NCBI GenBank assembly: GCA_025800245.1
Contig: JAOXSA010000269.1
Coordinates: 1 to 34,270, forward strand
DNA: 34,270 bases
From: Amphritea sp.
GTDB lineage: Bacteria > Pseudomonadota > Gammaproteobacteria > Pseudomonadales > Balneatricaceae
Direction: 5' to 3'
Shown: positions 16,366 to 25,200 of the stretch, in pieces
How the letters are laid out: each line of letters begins with the position of its first letter
How positions within the stretch are numbered: the first letter of the stretch is position 1
The notes under the pieces: model-generated
Told to the model about the DNA's origin: nothing
The model's database searches: none
What the model saw: only the letters and a program-made list of their open reading frames with translations
Position numbers and translations under genes: made by a program

Positions 16366-17502
16366 TTATTGCAGACGTGCAATACGCAGATCCGAAGTGG
16401 ACATATCACCGGTCAGCTGGATCGAACCGATCTTCTCCAGGGTATCCGGATCATGGATGGTTATGTCGCTTGAGGTACCACCGATATAGATGGTGCGATT
16501 CCGGTCCATGTTGATGTTGTAGTAGGTGTGATCCAGATCTTTCACCGCCACGGTCTCATTCTTTGAGATATCATGTTTGGAGATCTGGTTAAACGCACCG
16601 TACAAAATATTGCTGTCCGCCGGATCGGTGATCCAGTTGAACACGATAAACTGGAATGGCACAGTTTCACGCTCATCCACCTCACCAGTCGCCAGATCGA
16701 TACGGCTCATGCCCCACCAGAATTCGGCCTGCTCCATATCACCCGGCGCACCGTTCCACTTAATAGTGAAGTACGGCATGATGTACTCGCCCACGTGCTC
16801 ACCCTGGGTGAACATCGCAAACGCATCAGGTGGAATCCAGTCCGCCCCACGCGCCCAGTTCTGCAACGCGCTCAGAGTACGGATATCACCGTTCTCAGGG
16901 TTGATCGCTTTGATATCCGCACCACCCAGAATCACTTCACCACTGTCCATGGTCATGATCTTGGTGATACGACGGTCAACCGGAAAAGTACGCACCGATT
17001 TGGCATTCAGGCCGTCTTCGGTGTTGAACACAGCCAGACGCGGCTCCAGCACTTCATAACGGTCATTCAGCTTACGGGTCGGGTTCTGCACTGTGTACAG
17101 CTCTTTACCGTCAGCGCTGATCGCCAGCGACACAAAGGTTTTTACCCGCTCGCCGTTCTGAGACTGGTTAGCCGAGAATACAATATCGCAGTTAGTGATA
17201 TCGAACCCGTATACCGCCTCAGTACCGTTGCTCAATACGTATGCGACGCGTCCATCCGGGGATGGCTGAATAGAGCCGCTGCCAAAAGTGCCTGGCACAT
17301 CACAGCTGCGCAGTACTTGTTTGGTTTCAGTATCGATCACATGCAGCTGATTCGGGCGGGTCACCGTCAGCAGGTATTCATGGCCATCGGCCTTCATACC
17401 GTTGACCGCTGTCGGCTGATTCATCGCACAACCGGACAGCAGTGCCGTGCCGGCGACTGCACTCAGCAGCGCAGCCTGTTTAAACATCTTGGAAAATTTC
17501 AT
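16366..17502 (-). CDS. qhpB: Quinohemoprotein amine dehydrogenase beta subunit, copy 2, with lipoprotein signal
   Basis: A 378-residue beta-propeller subunit homologous to the copy at 5455-6597 (NQLHVIDTETKQVLRSCDVPG, TVQNPTRKLNDRYE, TIYIGGTSSDITIHDPDTLE). The N-terminus MKFSKMFKQAALLSAVAGTA is followed by LLSGC-AMNQ, a good lipobox with Cys at about residue 25. This copy is therefore predicted to be lipid-anchored, unlike copy 1. Residues after the Cys (AMNQ) carry no Asp at +2, which would suggest outer-membrane sorting. I start at the ATG 17502 behind GGAGG, 11 bases after the qhpC2 stop; the longer frame from 17631 lies within qhpC2. Confidence 0.9.
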   Translation of the reverse strand: MKFSKMFKQAALLSAVAGTALLSGCAMNQPTAVNGMKADGHEYLLTVTRPNQLHVIDTETKQVLRSCDVPGTFGSGSIQPSPDGRVAYVLSNGTEAVYGFDITNCDIVFSANQSQNGERVKTFVSLAISADGKELYTVQNPTRKLNDRYEVLEPRLAVFNTEDGLNAKSVRTFPVDRRITKIMTMDSGEVILGGADIKAINPENGDIRTLSALQNWARGADWIPPDAFAMFTQGEHVGEYIMPYFTIKWNGAPGDMEQAEFWWGMSRIDLATGEVDERETVPFQFIVFNWITDPADSNILYGAFNQISKHDISKNETVAVKDLDHTYYNINMDRNRTIYIGGTSSDITIHDPDTLEKIGSIQLTGDMSTSDLRIARLQ

Positions 17503-17513
17503 CTGCGCCTCCG

Positions 17514-17840
17514 TTATTTTTCTTCTTCCGGGAAGATACCGTCCAGCTTGCGCCAGTCCTGATCCGCCTTGGAAACGTCCTGAGACCAGTTCGGGTACTG
17601 ACTCATGGTGTCCGGTACCTGAGCCGGCCACCAGCAGGCATCAGCACAACCGTACAGATCAGATTCCATTGGCTGACACAGGGAACCCAGACCACCGAAC
17701 GGGTCAACTTCCCAGCCCGGATCGTTGGTGGAGGTACAGCCCACTACGGACTGCATCGCTACAACCTCTTCCACTTCATTCGGTGAAGTGGCCTGGTCGA
17801 GCATTTTCGCTTTCTTGTTAAACGACTTCAGATGTTTCAT
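17514..17840 (-). CDS. qhpC: Quinohemoprotein amine dehydrogenase gamma subunit precursor, copy 2
   Basis: A 108-residue precursor with leader residues 1-28 ([16 protein letters not shown]...VVA). All modification residues are conserved: Cys35/Glu44, Cys55/Asp61, Cys69/Asp77, and Cys65/Trp71 for the tryptophylquinone. The ATG at 17840 follows AGGAG by 7 bases. The open frame continues upstream to 17960, but those codons lack resemblance to the gamma family and lie in a long leader region. Unlike copy 1, which abuts its radical SAM gene, this gene is separated from qhpD2 by 263 bases. Confidence 0.95.
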   Translation of the reverse strand: MKHLKSFNKKAKMLDQATSPNEVEEVVAMQSVVGCTSTNDPGWEVDPFGGLGSLCQPMESDLYGCADACWWPAQVPDTMSQYPNWSQDVSKADQDWRKLDGIFPEEEK

Positions 17841-18103
17841 CTTTAAGCTCCTAAAGGGCCTGTTCATACTAATGGCAACAGCACTGGCGTCTTCTTTTTT
17901 GTTTTTCTGCAAGGCGAAACTTTTGAAGTTTGGTACCACCAAACGAGAAAGATTCAACATAGCAGAAGGGCCAAAAAGAACCGCCCCTTCGGGTTGTCCC
18001 TGAAAGACTTCCTTTCTTTGTTAGCCTTCACTTATTTGGATTAACCAAATCACGTTCAGGCTGCCGCGAAAGTTACTCTTTCAGGGGCAACAGTGCGTTT
18101 CCA
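17841..18103 (-). promoter_or_regulatory. Structured 263-base intercistronic leader before qhpC2
   Basis: No convincing gene lies here. The region has an inverted repeat of CCCTGAAAG (17998-18006) with CTTTCAGGG (18078-18086), an internal ATTTGG-N5-CCAAAT hairpin (about 18033-18049), a TTTGG-N5-CCAAA hairpin (about 17929-17943) and a GC-rich hairpin followed by TTCTTTTT on the minus strand (near 17968-17996). It could be an RNA processing, attenuation or internal promoter element that raises gamma-peptide output. Confidence 0.45.
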
Positions 18104-19540
18104 TTAGCGTGAAAAGGCCCTCGGTGTCACATGGGCTTCAAAAAAGCCCGGATTCTCTAGCATGATGCGGGTGTACGCTTGCACTCCAAAATCGACCCAG
18201 TCGCGTAGCAGGTCACAGTAATGGTAGGAAGGTACGGTGGCATCACCGTATTTGGCATAACTTTCGTGATAACAACCGCCGGAACAGATATTGCGGATGC
18301 GGCAGGTTTCGCAGCCGGTCTCGGTGCGGTCCAGTCGGGTTTCAACAAACTCCGCCAGCGCTGGCTTATCCAGCCCCTCGCTGACATCACCGAACAGTGG
18401 CTGCTCAGAACCGGTAAAGCGGTGACACAGGTTGATACCGCCTTTAGTATCCACCGCCAGCAGGCCGACACCGGCACCACAGGGCAATTGTTTTTTATTG
18501 CCTTCATGGATATCGGTCATCAGCATGTGCATGTTGCCGAAGCCCAGATTACGGCCCTCGAGCGCCGCCTCCAGATACTTCTGCCCCAGACGTTTCATCC
18601 CGGCAAATACCTCGGCCATCTCATCAGCGGTCAGGTTAAAGGAGGTGATATCACCGGATGTCACCGGACCGAATCCCACCTCAGCAAAACCGAGATCGTG
18701 ATAGAGGTGATCAAAGATCGCCTCAACATCGGTAATACCGCGGGTCAGTGTGACCCGGCACCCTACCGGACGACTGTCATAGCGAGACAGCAGCATATTG
18801 ACCTTCTGCTTCACCACATCGTAAGTACCCTGACCACCGACAGTGATCCGGTTCTTATCGTGCATCGCTTTCGGACCATCCATTGAGATCGTCAGGCCGA
18901 AGCGGTGTTCGTTGAACCAGTCCACCAGCTCTTCGTTGAGCATGGTCGCGTTGGTGGTCATGGTGAAGCTGACATCGGATTCCAGCGTCGCAAAACGCTC
19001 TTCACAGTACGCCACTACCTTGCGAATCAGCGGCATATTGGTGAGCGGCTCACCGCCGAAGAACACCACGTTGTACTGACGCTGATCAGGTGATTCCTTC
19101 AGCATCATCTCAATCGACTGTACTGCTGTGTCGTACTCCATCTTGTCACCCGCCGATGGCGTGGTCAGATCTTCCTTATAGCAGTAGGTACAGCTGAGAT
19201 TACAACCGGTATTAGTGTTCAGCACGATGGTGGTCAGCGGAAACTGATTCACCGGTTTGGGCTCGATATTGATCTGTGCTTTGCTGCCGGCATCGGCAAC
19301 GATCTTGAGGGTTTTGAACTCCTCAAGCGTCTCTACCACATCGCCGGCATCAAAACGGCCATCAAAGCGCGCACGGATCTGTGGCGCTGTGACTTCCGGC
19401 TGATCTTCAAACAGCTCAATCAGCTCACGGCTCAGATCGTCCAACTCGAACAGACTGCTGGTTGGCACATGGAACAGCATCTGCCGCTCAGCCACATCCA
19501 CCAGATGCAGGTTGGGTTTTACCAGTGTTAACGATCCCAT
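18104..19540 (-). CDS. qhpD: Radical SAM peptide crosslinking enzyme QhpD (PeaB), copy 2
   Basis: A 478-residue radical SAM/SPASM-type protein with CNLSCTYC (Cys113, Cys117, Cys120), [25 protein letters not shown] and the C-terminal CETCRIRNICSGGC cluster region. It parallels copy 1 along its whole length, diverging mainly in residues 45-100 and at the ends. It makes the intrapeptide thioether bonds of the gamma peptide in the cytoplasm. It starts at the ATG 19540 (AGAGG upstream), 44 bases after the qhpA2 stop. Confidence 0.94.
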   Translation of the reverse strand: MGSLTLVKPNLHLVDVAERQMLFHVPTSSLFELDDLSRELIELFEDQPEVTAPQIRARFDGRFDAGDVVETLEEFKTLKIVADAGSKAQINIEPKPVNQFPLTTIVLNTNTGCNLSCTYCYKEDLTTPSAGDKMEYDTAVQSIEMMLKESPDQRQYNVVFFGGEPLTNMPLIRKVVAYCEERFATLESDVSFTMTTNATMLNEELVDWFNEHRFGLTISMDGPKAMHDKNRITVGGQGTYDVVKQKVNMLLSRYDSRPVGCRVTLTRGITDVEAIFDHLYHDLGFAEVGFGPVTSGDITSFNLTADEMAEVFAGMKRLGQKYLEAALEGRNLGFGNMHMLMTDIHEGNKKQLPCGAGVGLLAVDTKGGINLCHRFTGSEQPLFGDVSEGLDKPALAEFVETRLDRTETGCETCRIRNICSGGCYHESYAKYGDATVPSYHYCDLLRDWVDFGVQAYTRIMLENPGFFEAHVTPRAFSR

Positions 19541-19584
19541 AGTCAGCCTCTTATCAATTATTATTGGCAGTTGTTATCAGCAGC

Positions 19585-21186
19585 TTATTGGATAGCGCGT
19601 TTGATAAAGACCGGTACGGTCACCAGCAGGTGCGCCTCACCCTCAACGGCGTTATCACCATCCAGCACCTGGGCAACCACTTTCAGGTTACCGACGTTGT
19701 TGGTGGAATATTTACGCTCAGGGTTAAGACCGGCATCACCCGGGGTGAAGATACCGTTGCCGTCGATAGTACCGGCATACTTCAGGTCATTTTCGTGCGC
19801 AGCCGCTTCATCGAATGGCTGCAGTGACCACAGTGCAGGCATATAGCCCAGACGCATGTCATCGTCGGTACCCGGCTTACCATCAGCACCGGCACTGTAA
19901 GCCAGCGCACGGTAGTGGGACTGAACCTTCGGCAGCTTACCGCCGTTACCGCCGATACGGGCGATGGATTCATTCGGTGTCACGTCAACGCGGGCAACAT
20001 GATCGTAAACCGCCAACTGCGCGGCCGCTTTGCTGTTACCTACACGTACATCGCGCATACCGGTTGTCGCCGAGCCAGACGCTTTCGCCAGCACCACTAC
20101 GCGGTCAGCACTGCGGGACAGCACTTTTACCACCTGCACACCGGCACCCAGTGAAACTGAGCCCTTCAGGCCGCTACCGATGATTGTGATTTCCTGGGTC
20201 TGACCCTGTTTGATCGCCGATGGTGACAGTGCTACAACCGCAGTGCCCTGCATCGCTTTCAGTTCACCGCCGATCTCGTCGTGAGCAGAGCGGAACATAC
20301 GGCCTGTCATTGAACTGCCGTCTTCAGCAGCAGCCAGTACCTGACGCATCTTCACACCATCCACAGTCAGGCTGGCGCGCCACTCGTAACCGGCAAAGCT
20401 TTTCGCGCTACCGCTGCCCTGCAGTGGTGTACCGTCTGCGTAGTGACCAGCGATAGTCACGCTGAACTGATCATTGGCGGTTTCAGTGACGGTCATGGTC
20501 GCGCTGTAATCGCCTTTACCCGGCATGTAACCGGCAACACTCCAGCGACCTGCCAGTTCTGGCTTAGCCATCTTCTGCCATTGTTTCCACGCCGGATCAT
20601 TGAAGGCATAGTCCATCGCCAGTTTGGGCGCAGTATCGTTGTAGGCGATGTCATACCAGCTACGGTCACGGGCCAGAGCATGCAGCTCAGTGGTCGGGTT
20701 GATCGCCATATGGCTGTTCACGTGCAGCTGCCACTCTTCCAGAGTACGGCGCTGCAGGCCAAAACGTGCGTTGGAGTGACAACGGGCACACATCTCAACG
20801 TAAGCCGGATCAACCTCTTCCACTACGTTTGGTTTCTGTTCCAGCACGTAACGGAATGGCGCAGTTTCAGACGGCGCCAGGCCCTGAGTATCCGACAGGA
20901 ACTTAATCACCGCCTGCTTCTCTTCAGCGGTGATATAGAGCCCGTTCAGACGCTGCATACGATTGATCGTCATATGCCAGCCTTCCGGTGTTTTACGCTG
21001 CTGACTGATGCGCGAGTATGGCGCTTCAGGATCACCGGTCTGGGTATGACACGCCAGACACTTCTCCTTCAGTACACTCTCACCGTCTGCGGCCTGAATC
21101 GCTGCGGGAGTCAGCATAGTCCCGATGAGCGCCAGTGCACTGCCGCTCAGCAATGCCCGCTTGGATTTGTTGTTATTCAAGGCCAT
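19585..21186 (-). CDS. qhpA: Quinohemoprotein amine dehydrogenase alpha subunit, copy 2 (diheme c)
   Basis: A 533-residue periplasmic subunit with a signal peptide (basic MALNNNKSKR then a hydrophobic stretch, cleavage near IQA-ADGE). The heme sites are Cys43-x-x-Cys46-His47 and Cys133-x-x-Cys136-His137. The family segments MRQVLAAAEDGSSMTGRM, ARIGGNGG and GTDDDMRLGYMPA match copy 1. It is the first gene of the seven-gene operon 2 (A-D-C-B-F-E-G). The ATG at 21186 follows AGGAG. It is divergent from the response regulator, with a 10-bp-phased repeat array in the shared region. Confidence 0.93.
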   Translation of the reverse strand: MALNNNKSKRALLSGSALALIGTMLTPAAIQAADGESVLKEKCLACHTQTGDPEAPYSRISQQRKTPEGWHMTINRMQRLNGLYITAEEKQAVIKFLSDTQGLAPSETAPFRYVLEQKPNVVEEVDPAYVEMCARCHSNARFGLQRRTLEEWQLHVNSHMAINPTTELHALARDRSWYDIAYNDTAPKLAMDYAFNDPAWKQWQKMAKPELAGRWSVAGYMPGKGDYSATMTVTETANDQFSVTIAGHYADGTPLQGSGSAKSFAGYEWRASLTVDGVKMRQVLAAAEDGSSMTGRMFRSAHDEIGGELKAMQGTAVVALSPSAIKQGQTQEITIIGSGLKGSVSLGAGVQVVKVLSRSADRVVVLAKASGSATTGMRDVRVGNSKAAAQLAVYDHVARVDVTPNESIARIGGNGGKLPKVQSHYRALAYSAGADGKPGTDDDMRLGYMPALWSLQPFDEAAAHENDLKYAGTIDGNGIFTPGDAGLNPERKYSTNNVGNLKVVAQVLDGDNAVEGEAHLLVTVPVFIKRAIQ

Positions 21187-21212
21187 TCACTCCTGTAAGA
21201 ATTATTTTTGCA

Positions 21213-21240
21213 GCACCGCTGTCAGTGATGTCAGCGGTGC
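21213..21240 (-). promoter_or_regulatory. 5' leader hairpin of qhpA2
   Basis: GCACCGCTG (21213-21221) and CAGCGGTGC (21232-21240) form a perfect 9-bp stem with a 10-base loop. It ends about 27 bases before the qhpA2 start codon and just upstream of its ribosome site. No T-run follows, so it is more likely a message-stabilising or translation-affecting element than a terminator. Confidence 0.5.
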
Positions 21241-21290
21241 AGGCCCTTATCATTATTTTGCTCTCTCAGCCTTCTGACCGATTGCAGCTT

Positions 21291-21306
21291 ACGGTACCGC
21301 TACCGT
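21291..21306. promoter_or_regulatory. Inverted repeat ACGGTA-N4-TACCGT
   Basis: The 6-bp perfect arms lie immediately downstream (for qhpA2) of the TTTACA box of the predicted promoter, a position suited to a repressor operator. No counterpart is seen at the channel-2 promoter. Confidence 0.35.
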
Positions 21307-21361
21307 GTAAATGAGTTTCCAGAGAATTGTGCTAAGTTGTACATAGATGTAACAAAATGTA
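21306..21361 (-). promoter_or_regulatory. Predicted response-regulator array and promoter of qhpA2
   Basis: On the plus strand TGTAAA lies at 21306-21311 (TTTACA on the minus strand, a -10-like box). TGT elements begin at 21328, 21338, 21348 and 21358, exactly 10 bp apart; the last three are TGTA. The same arrangement with identical spacings occurs upstream of channel 2 (31740-31795). TorR-type regulators are known to bind decameric direct repeats, and a TorR-like gene is adjacent. Confidence 0.65.
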
Positions 21362-21378
21362 ACAATAAAATCTTCATC

Positions 21379-21393
21379 AGGCACATAACCTGC
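21379..21393 (+). promoter_or_regulatory. Possible sigma54-like promoter for the response regulator/kinase pair
   Basis: AGGCACATAACCTGC keeps the invariant GG and GC at the right spacing but has two mismatches. It is followed by an AT-rich TATATAA stretch that could instead be a sigma70 -10. Confidence 0.25.
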
Positions 21394-21516
21394 TGATATA
21401 TAAAAACTTATCTACAAAAACAGGTTGTAACATCCTGTCTCGGGGCTGCGCTTTTCAGCCTCTGACCGGATTGCTAGACTCGGATCAATGATAACTATAA
21501 TGCAGAACAAACCGCT

Positions 21517-22245
21517 ATGAATCGCAAGCCCGGACAACACCATATCCTGATCGTCGAAGATGACTTCGCCTCCCGCTCCCTGCTGGTGAGCTACCTGGAG
21601 AACGAAGGCTACCAGGTCAGCGAAACCGATCACGGGGAAGGACTGGAACAACGGCTGGCCGATGAGAAGATCGATCTGGTACTGCTCGATATTAATCTGC
21701 CGGGAAAAGATGGCCTGACCCTGACCCGCGAACTGCGGGCCAGCTCTAAAGTCGGCATCATTCTGGTCACCAGTAAAGGCGATGAGATCGACCGTATCGT
21801 CGGCCTGGAGCTGGGCGCTGATGACTACGTCACCAAACCTTTCAATCCTAGAGAGTTACTGGTTCGGGCCAAGAACCTGCTCTGGCGGGTTACTGATGCC
21901 CAGCAGGCCCAACCTCAGGTCAGCCCCGCAGCAAAACTGATCCGTTTTGAAGGCTGGCAGCTGGACAGCAATAAACGCCTGTTGATCAGTCCCGAACAAC
22001 AGACTGAACGGTTACCTGAGGGGGAATTCAAACTCCTGCATTCGCTGGTTTCCAGCCCCGGTCAGGTCCTGAGCCGGGATCAGTTAATGGATGCCATACA
22101 TGACCGTGAGTGGACACCCAATGACCGTTCGGTGGATGTCATGATCGGCCGCCTGCGCCGCAAACTGCAGGATAATCCCACCGATCCGCACTTTATTCTG
22201 ACTGCCCATGGCGCCGGCTATGTGTTTGCCGGTGAGCTGAGCTGA
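21517..22245 (+). CDS. TorR-like OmpR-family response regulator
   Basis: 242 residues. The receiver domain (about 8-122) has the acidic pair in ILIVEDD, phospho-acceptor Asp58 (LVLLDINLPGKDGL), VTSKGDEIDRIVGLELGADDYVTKPF and KNLLWRV; the match to TorR is extended in this part. The C-terminal winged helix (about 145-240) has VDVMIGRLRRKLQ and AHGAGYVF. It is 7 bases upstream of the giant hybrid kinase and divergent from qhpA2, so the pair should regulate operon 2. Classical TorR binds 10-bp direct repeats and serves trimethylamine N-oxide respiration. No torC/torA genes lie here, so the inferred target is amine oxidation. Confidence 0.9.
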   Translation: MNRKPGQHHILIVEDDFASRSLLVSYLENEGYQVSETDHGEGLEQRLADEKIDLVLLDINLPGKDGLTLTRELRASSKVGIILVTSKGDEIDRIVGLELGADDYVTKPFNPRELLVRAKNLLWRVTDAQQAQPQVSPAAKLIRFEGWQLDSNKRLLISPEQQTERLPEGEFKLLHSLVSSPGQVLSRDQLMDAIHDREWTPNDRSVDVMIGRLRRKLQDNPTDPHFILTAHGAGYVFAGELS

Positions 22246-22252
22246 AGCAACT

Positions 22253-25200
22253 ATGCATCATCTGCCGGGCTATCAGATTCAGACCATCATCCACCGCGGC
22301 AAAAACTGTACTGTCAGCCGGGCTCTGCGCGACTCGGATCAGCAGCCGGTGATCATAAAACAGCTCAATTCAAGTGCCGCCTCAGCAGAAGAAATTGCCC
22401 GTTTCGAGCATGAGTTCAACCTGCTCAGCAGTCTGGATATCGACGGCATCATAGCGCCTCAACAGCTGGTCAATAATGACAGCCAGCCGACACTGGTCTT
22501 TCCCGACCATAATGGCATCTCTCTGCGCCAGATGATGCTGAAAAACACCTACCGCTGGGATCAGGTACTACCGGTTGCTATTCAACTGAGCAATCTGGTG
22601 GGACAACTCCATGCCGCGCGGATCATACATAAAAAGATCTCACCGGATAATATTCTCTGGTTGCCGGACAGCAACGAAGTCAGGCTGATCGATTTTTCTA
22701 TCGCTACCCGTCTGACCCGGGAGCAGGCCAGTTGGAATGCGCAGCAGCTACAGCCGGAAAGCCTGCACTATATGGCACCGGAGCAGACCGGCCGGATTAA
22801 CCGTCATATCGATTACCGCAGTGACTTCTACAGCCTGGGTGCCACGCTGTATGAGCTGTTCACTCTGCGTCCGCCTTTCTTTGGCAAAGAGGGGTTGCAA
22901 CTGATACACAGCCATATTGCGCAACACCCGCAACCGCCGCAGCAGGTTAATCCCGATCTGCCGGAGGTACCTGCCAGAATAGTTCTGAAACTGCTGGCCA
23001 AAGATGCCTCCCAGCGCTACCAGTCCAGTTTTGGACTGTGTCAGGATCTGAAACGCTGTCACGAGCTGTGGCAACAGCATCGGGAGATTCCGGTATTTCC
23101 AATCGCCCGCCAGGATACCTCCGAACACTTTGCCATTCCGCAGCGACTCTATGGCCGTGCTGGCACTATTCAGGCACTGAAAAACAGCTTTGACCGGGCC
23201 GGAGAATCGCAGCAGGAGATGGTCCTGATCACTGGTTATGCCGGCGTAGGCAAATCCAGCCTGGTGCATGAATTGCGGCACTATATTCATCAGCAGAACG
23301 GCCGCTTTATCAGTGGTAAGTTTGATCAGTATCGTCGCAGCCGCCCCTACCTGGGTATTTTTCTCGCGCTGCAGGGGCTGATCCGTCAGCTACTGACCGA
23401 AAACGAACAGGAGATATCAGTCTACCGGGACGCCATCACCCGGGCACTGGGCCAGAACGCGCAGGCGCTGGTTCGACTGGTACCGGAGCTGGAGCTGATC
23501 ATTGGTAAGCAACACAGCGAAGCCCGGCTCTCCGCGACTGAGGAACAGAATCGCTTCTCCCGGCTGGTGATCAATCTGCTGAAAGTATTCGCCACTACGG
23601 AACGCCCCCTGCTGCTGTTTCTGGATGATCTGCACTGGGCTGATCTGGCCTCTTTCAGCCTGATCGAATCACTCACCCGTAATAACAGCCTGCCCAACCT
23701 GCTGATCATCGCCAGTTACAGAGATCATGAAGTTTCGCCAACCCATCCTTTGAGCCGGACTCTGGAGCGGCTGCGAAACAGCCCGTGCCAGTTAACTGAA
23801 CTGGAACTGCAGCCACTGACGCTGGGACAGACCATCCGTCTGATCGCCGACACCCTGCGCTGCGAACCCCAGCGCTGCCAGAGTCTGGGGCAGATTTGCC
23901 TGGAAAAAACCCAGGGTAACCCGTTCTTTCTGATTCAGTTTCTGCACTCATTACACGATGAAGGGCTGATCAGCTATCAACAGAACCGCTGGCAGTGGGA
24001 TGAAGAGAAGATCCGCTCCAGGGAGATGACCGATAACGTCATTGATCTGATGATGCGTAAAATTAAGAAACTGCCAGTCGCCAGTCAGGAAGTACTGCAA
24101 CTGGCAGCCTGCATTGGCAGCCCGTTTACGCTGCAGACGCTGTCGACGGCTTTACGTCAGGATAATGCCGCCACCACCCGGGAACTCTGGGATGCAGTGT
24201 CAGAGGGTCTGCTGATTCCGTTGGACAGTAGCTATTCCAGTGACAGCGGCCTGACCTTTGATAAAAAGCGCTACCGCTTTGTTCACGACCGTATTCAGCA
24301 AGCAGCCTACTCATTGATTCCTGAATCCCGCCGTCAGGCTCTGCACCTGCAGATCGGTCAGATTCTGCAGCAGCAGTATCGCGATACCCCGGACAGCGCC
24401 CCGGTATTCGAGATCACCAACCATCTTAATAATGCCCGCCCGCTGATCACACAATCTGTAGATAAGATTCATCTGGCGGAGCTGAACGCACAGGCAGGCA
24501 TCCGGGCACTGGATTCTGCGGCATTCGATGCGGCACTGGAGTACCTCAACAGCGGGATCAGTCTGCTTCCAGACGACAGCTGGCAGAATCATTATCAGCT
24601 GAGCCTCAATCTGTTCACCCACGGCGCCGAGGTATCCTATATCCGCGCTGATTATCAGCAGATGGATGAGATGATCGAAGCAGTGCTGGCACAGGCCCAC
24701 GATCTGCTCGACCGGGTACGGGTCTATGAGATCCGGATTCAGGCACTGATCGCCCGCAACCAGTTCGATCAGGCGATGCAACTGGCCCTGGAAGTGCTGA
24801 AGACCCTCGGCGTAGAACTGCCGCCACAGCCTCGTCAGCATCAGATCTGGCAGGGTATTCTGCGCACTCAGTGGTTACTCAGTCGTCGTGACAGTCTGCA
24901 GGTGCTTAATGCGCCACCGATGACTGATCCGCGCAAACTGGCGGCCCTGTCTATTCTCGCCAGTATGTTCGGCATCATTAAGTTTTCCAGCTCTAACCTG
25001 CGTCCGCTGGTGATGGCCCGGCAGGTAGAGCTGACCCTGACGCAGGGCCTGACCACCCATTCAGCCATGGCCTTTGCGGGCTACGGGGGCATTCTGTGCG
25101 GCCAGTTCAACGCCATCAATCAGGGCTACAATCTGGGCCAGATGGCAATGGAGCTGGATCAGCGTCAACCGGCGCGACTGCTGCATCATAAAACCCTGTA

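Noticed and set aside
16573-17562. 329-codon plus-strand open frame across qhpB2
   Set aside because: Antisense shadow of the beta-propeller gene with no recognisable features.
17841-17960. N-terminal extension of the qhpC2 frame
   Set aside because: A strong AGGAG precedes the internal ATG at 17840, and from that point the sequence matches the known gamma leader and copy 1; the extension has no counterpart.
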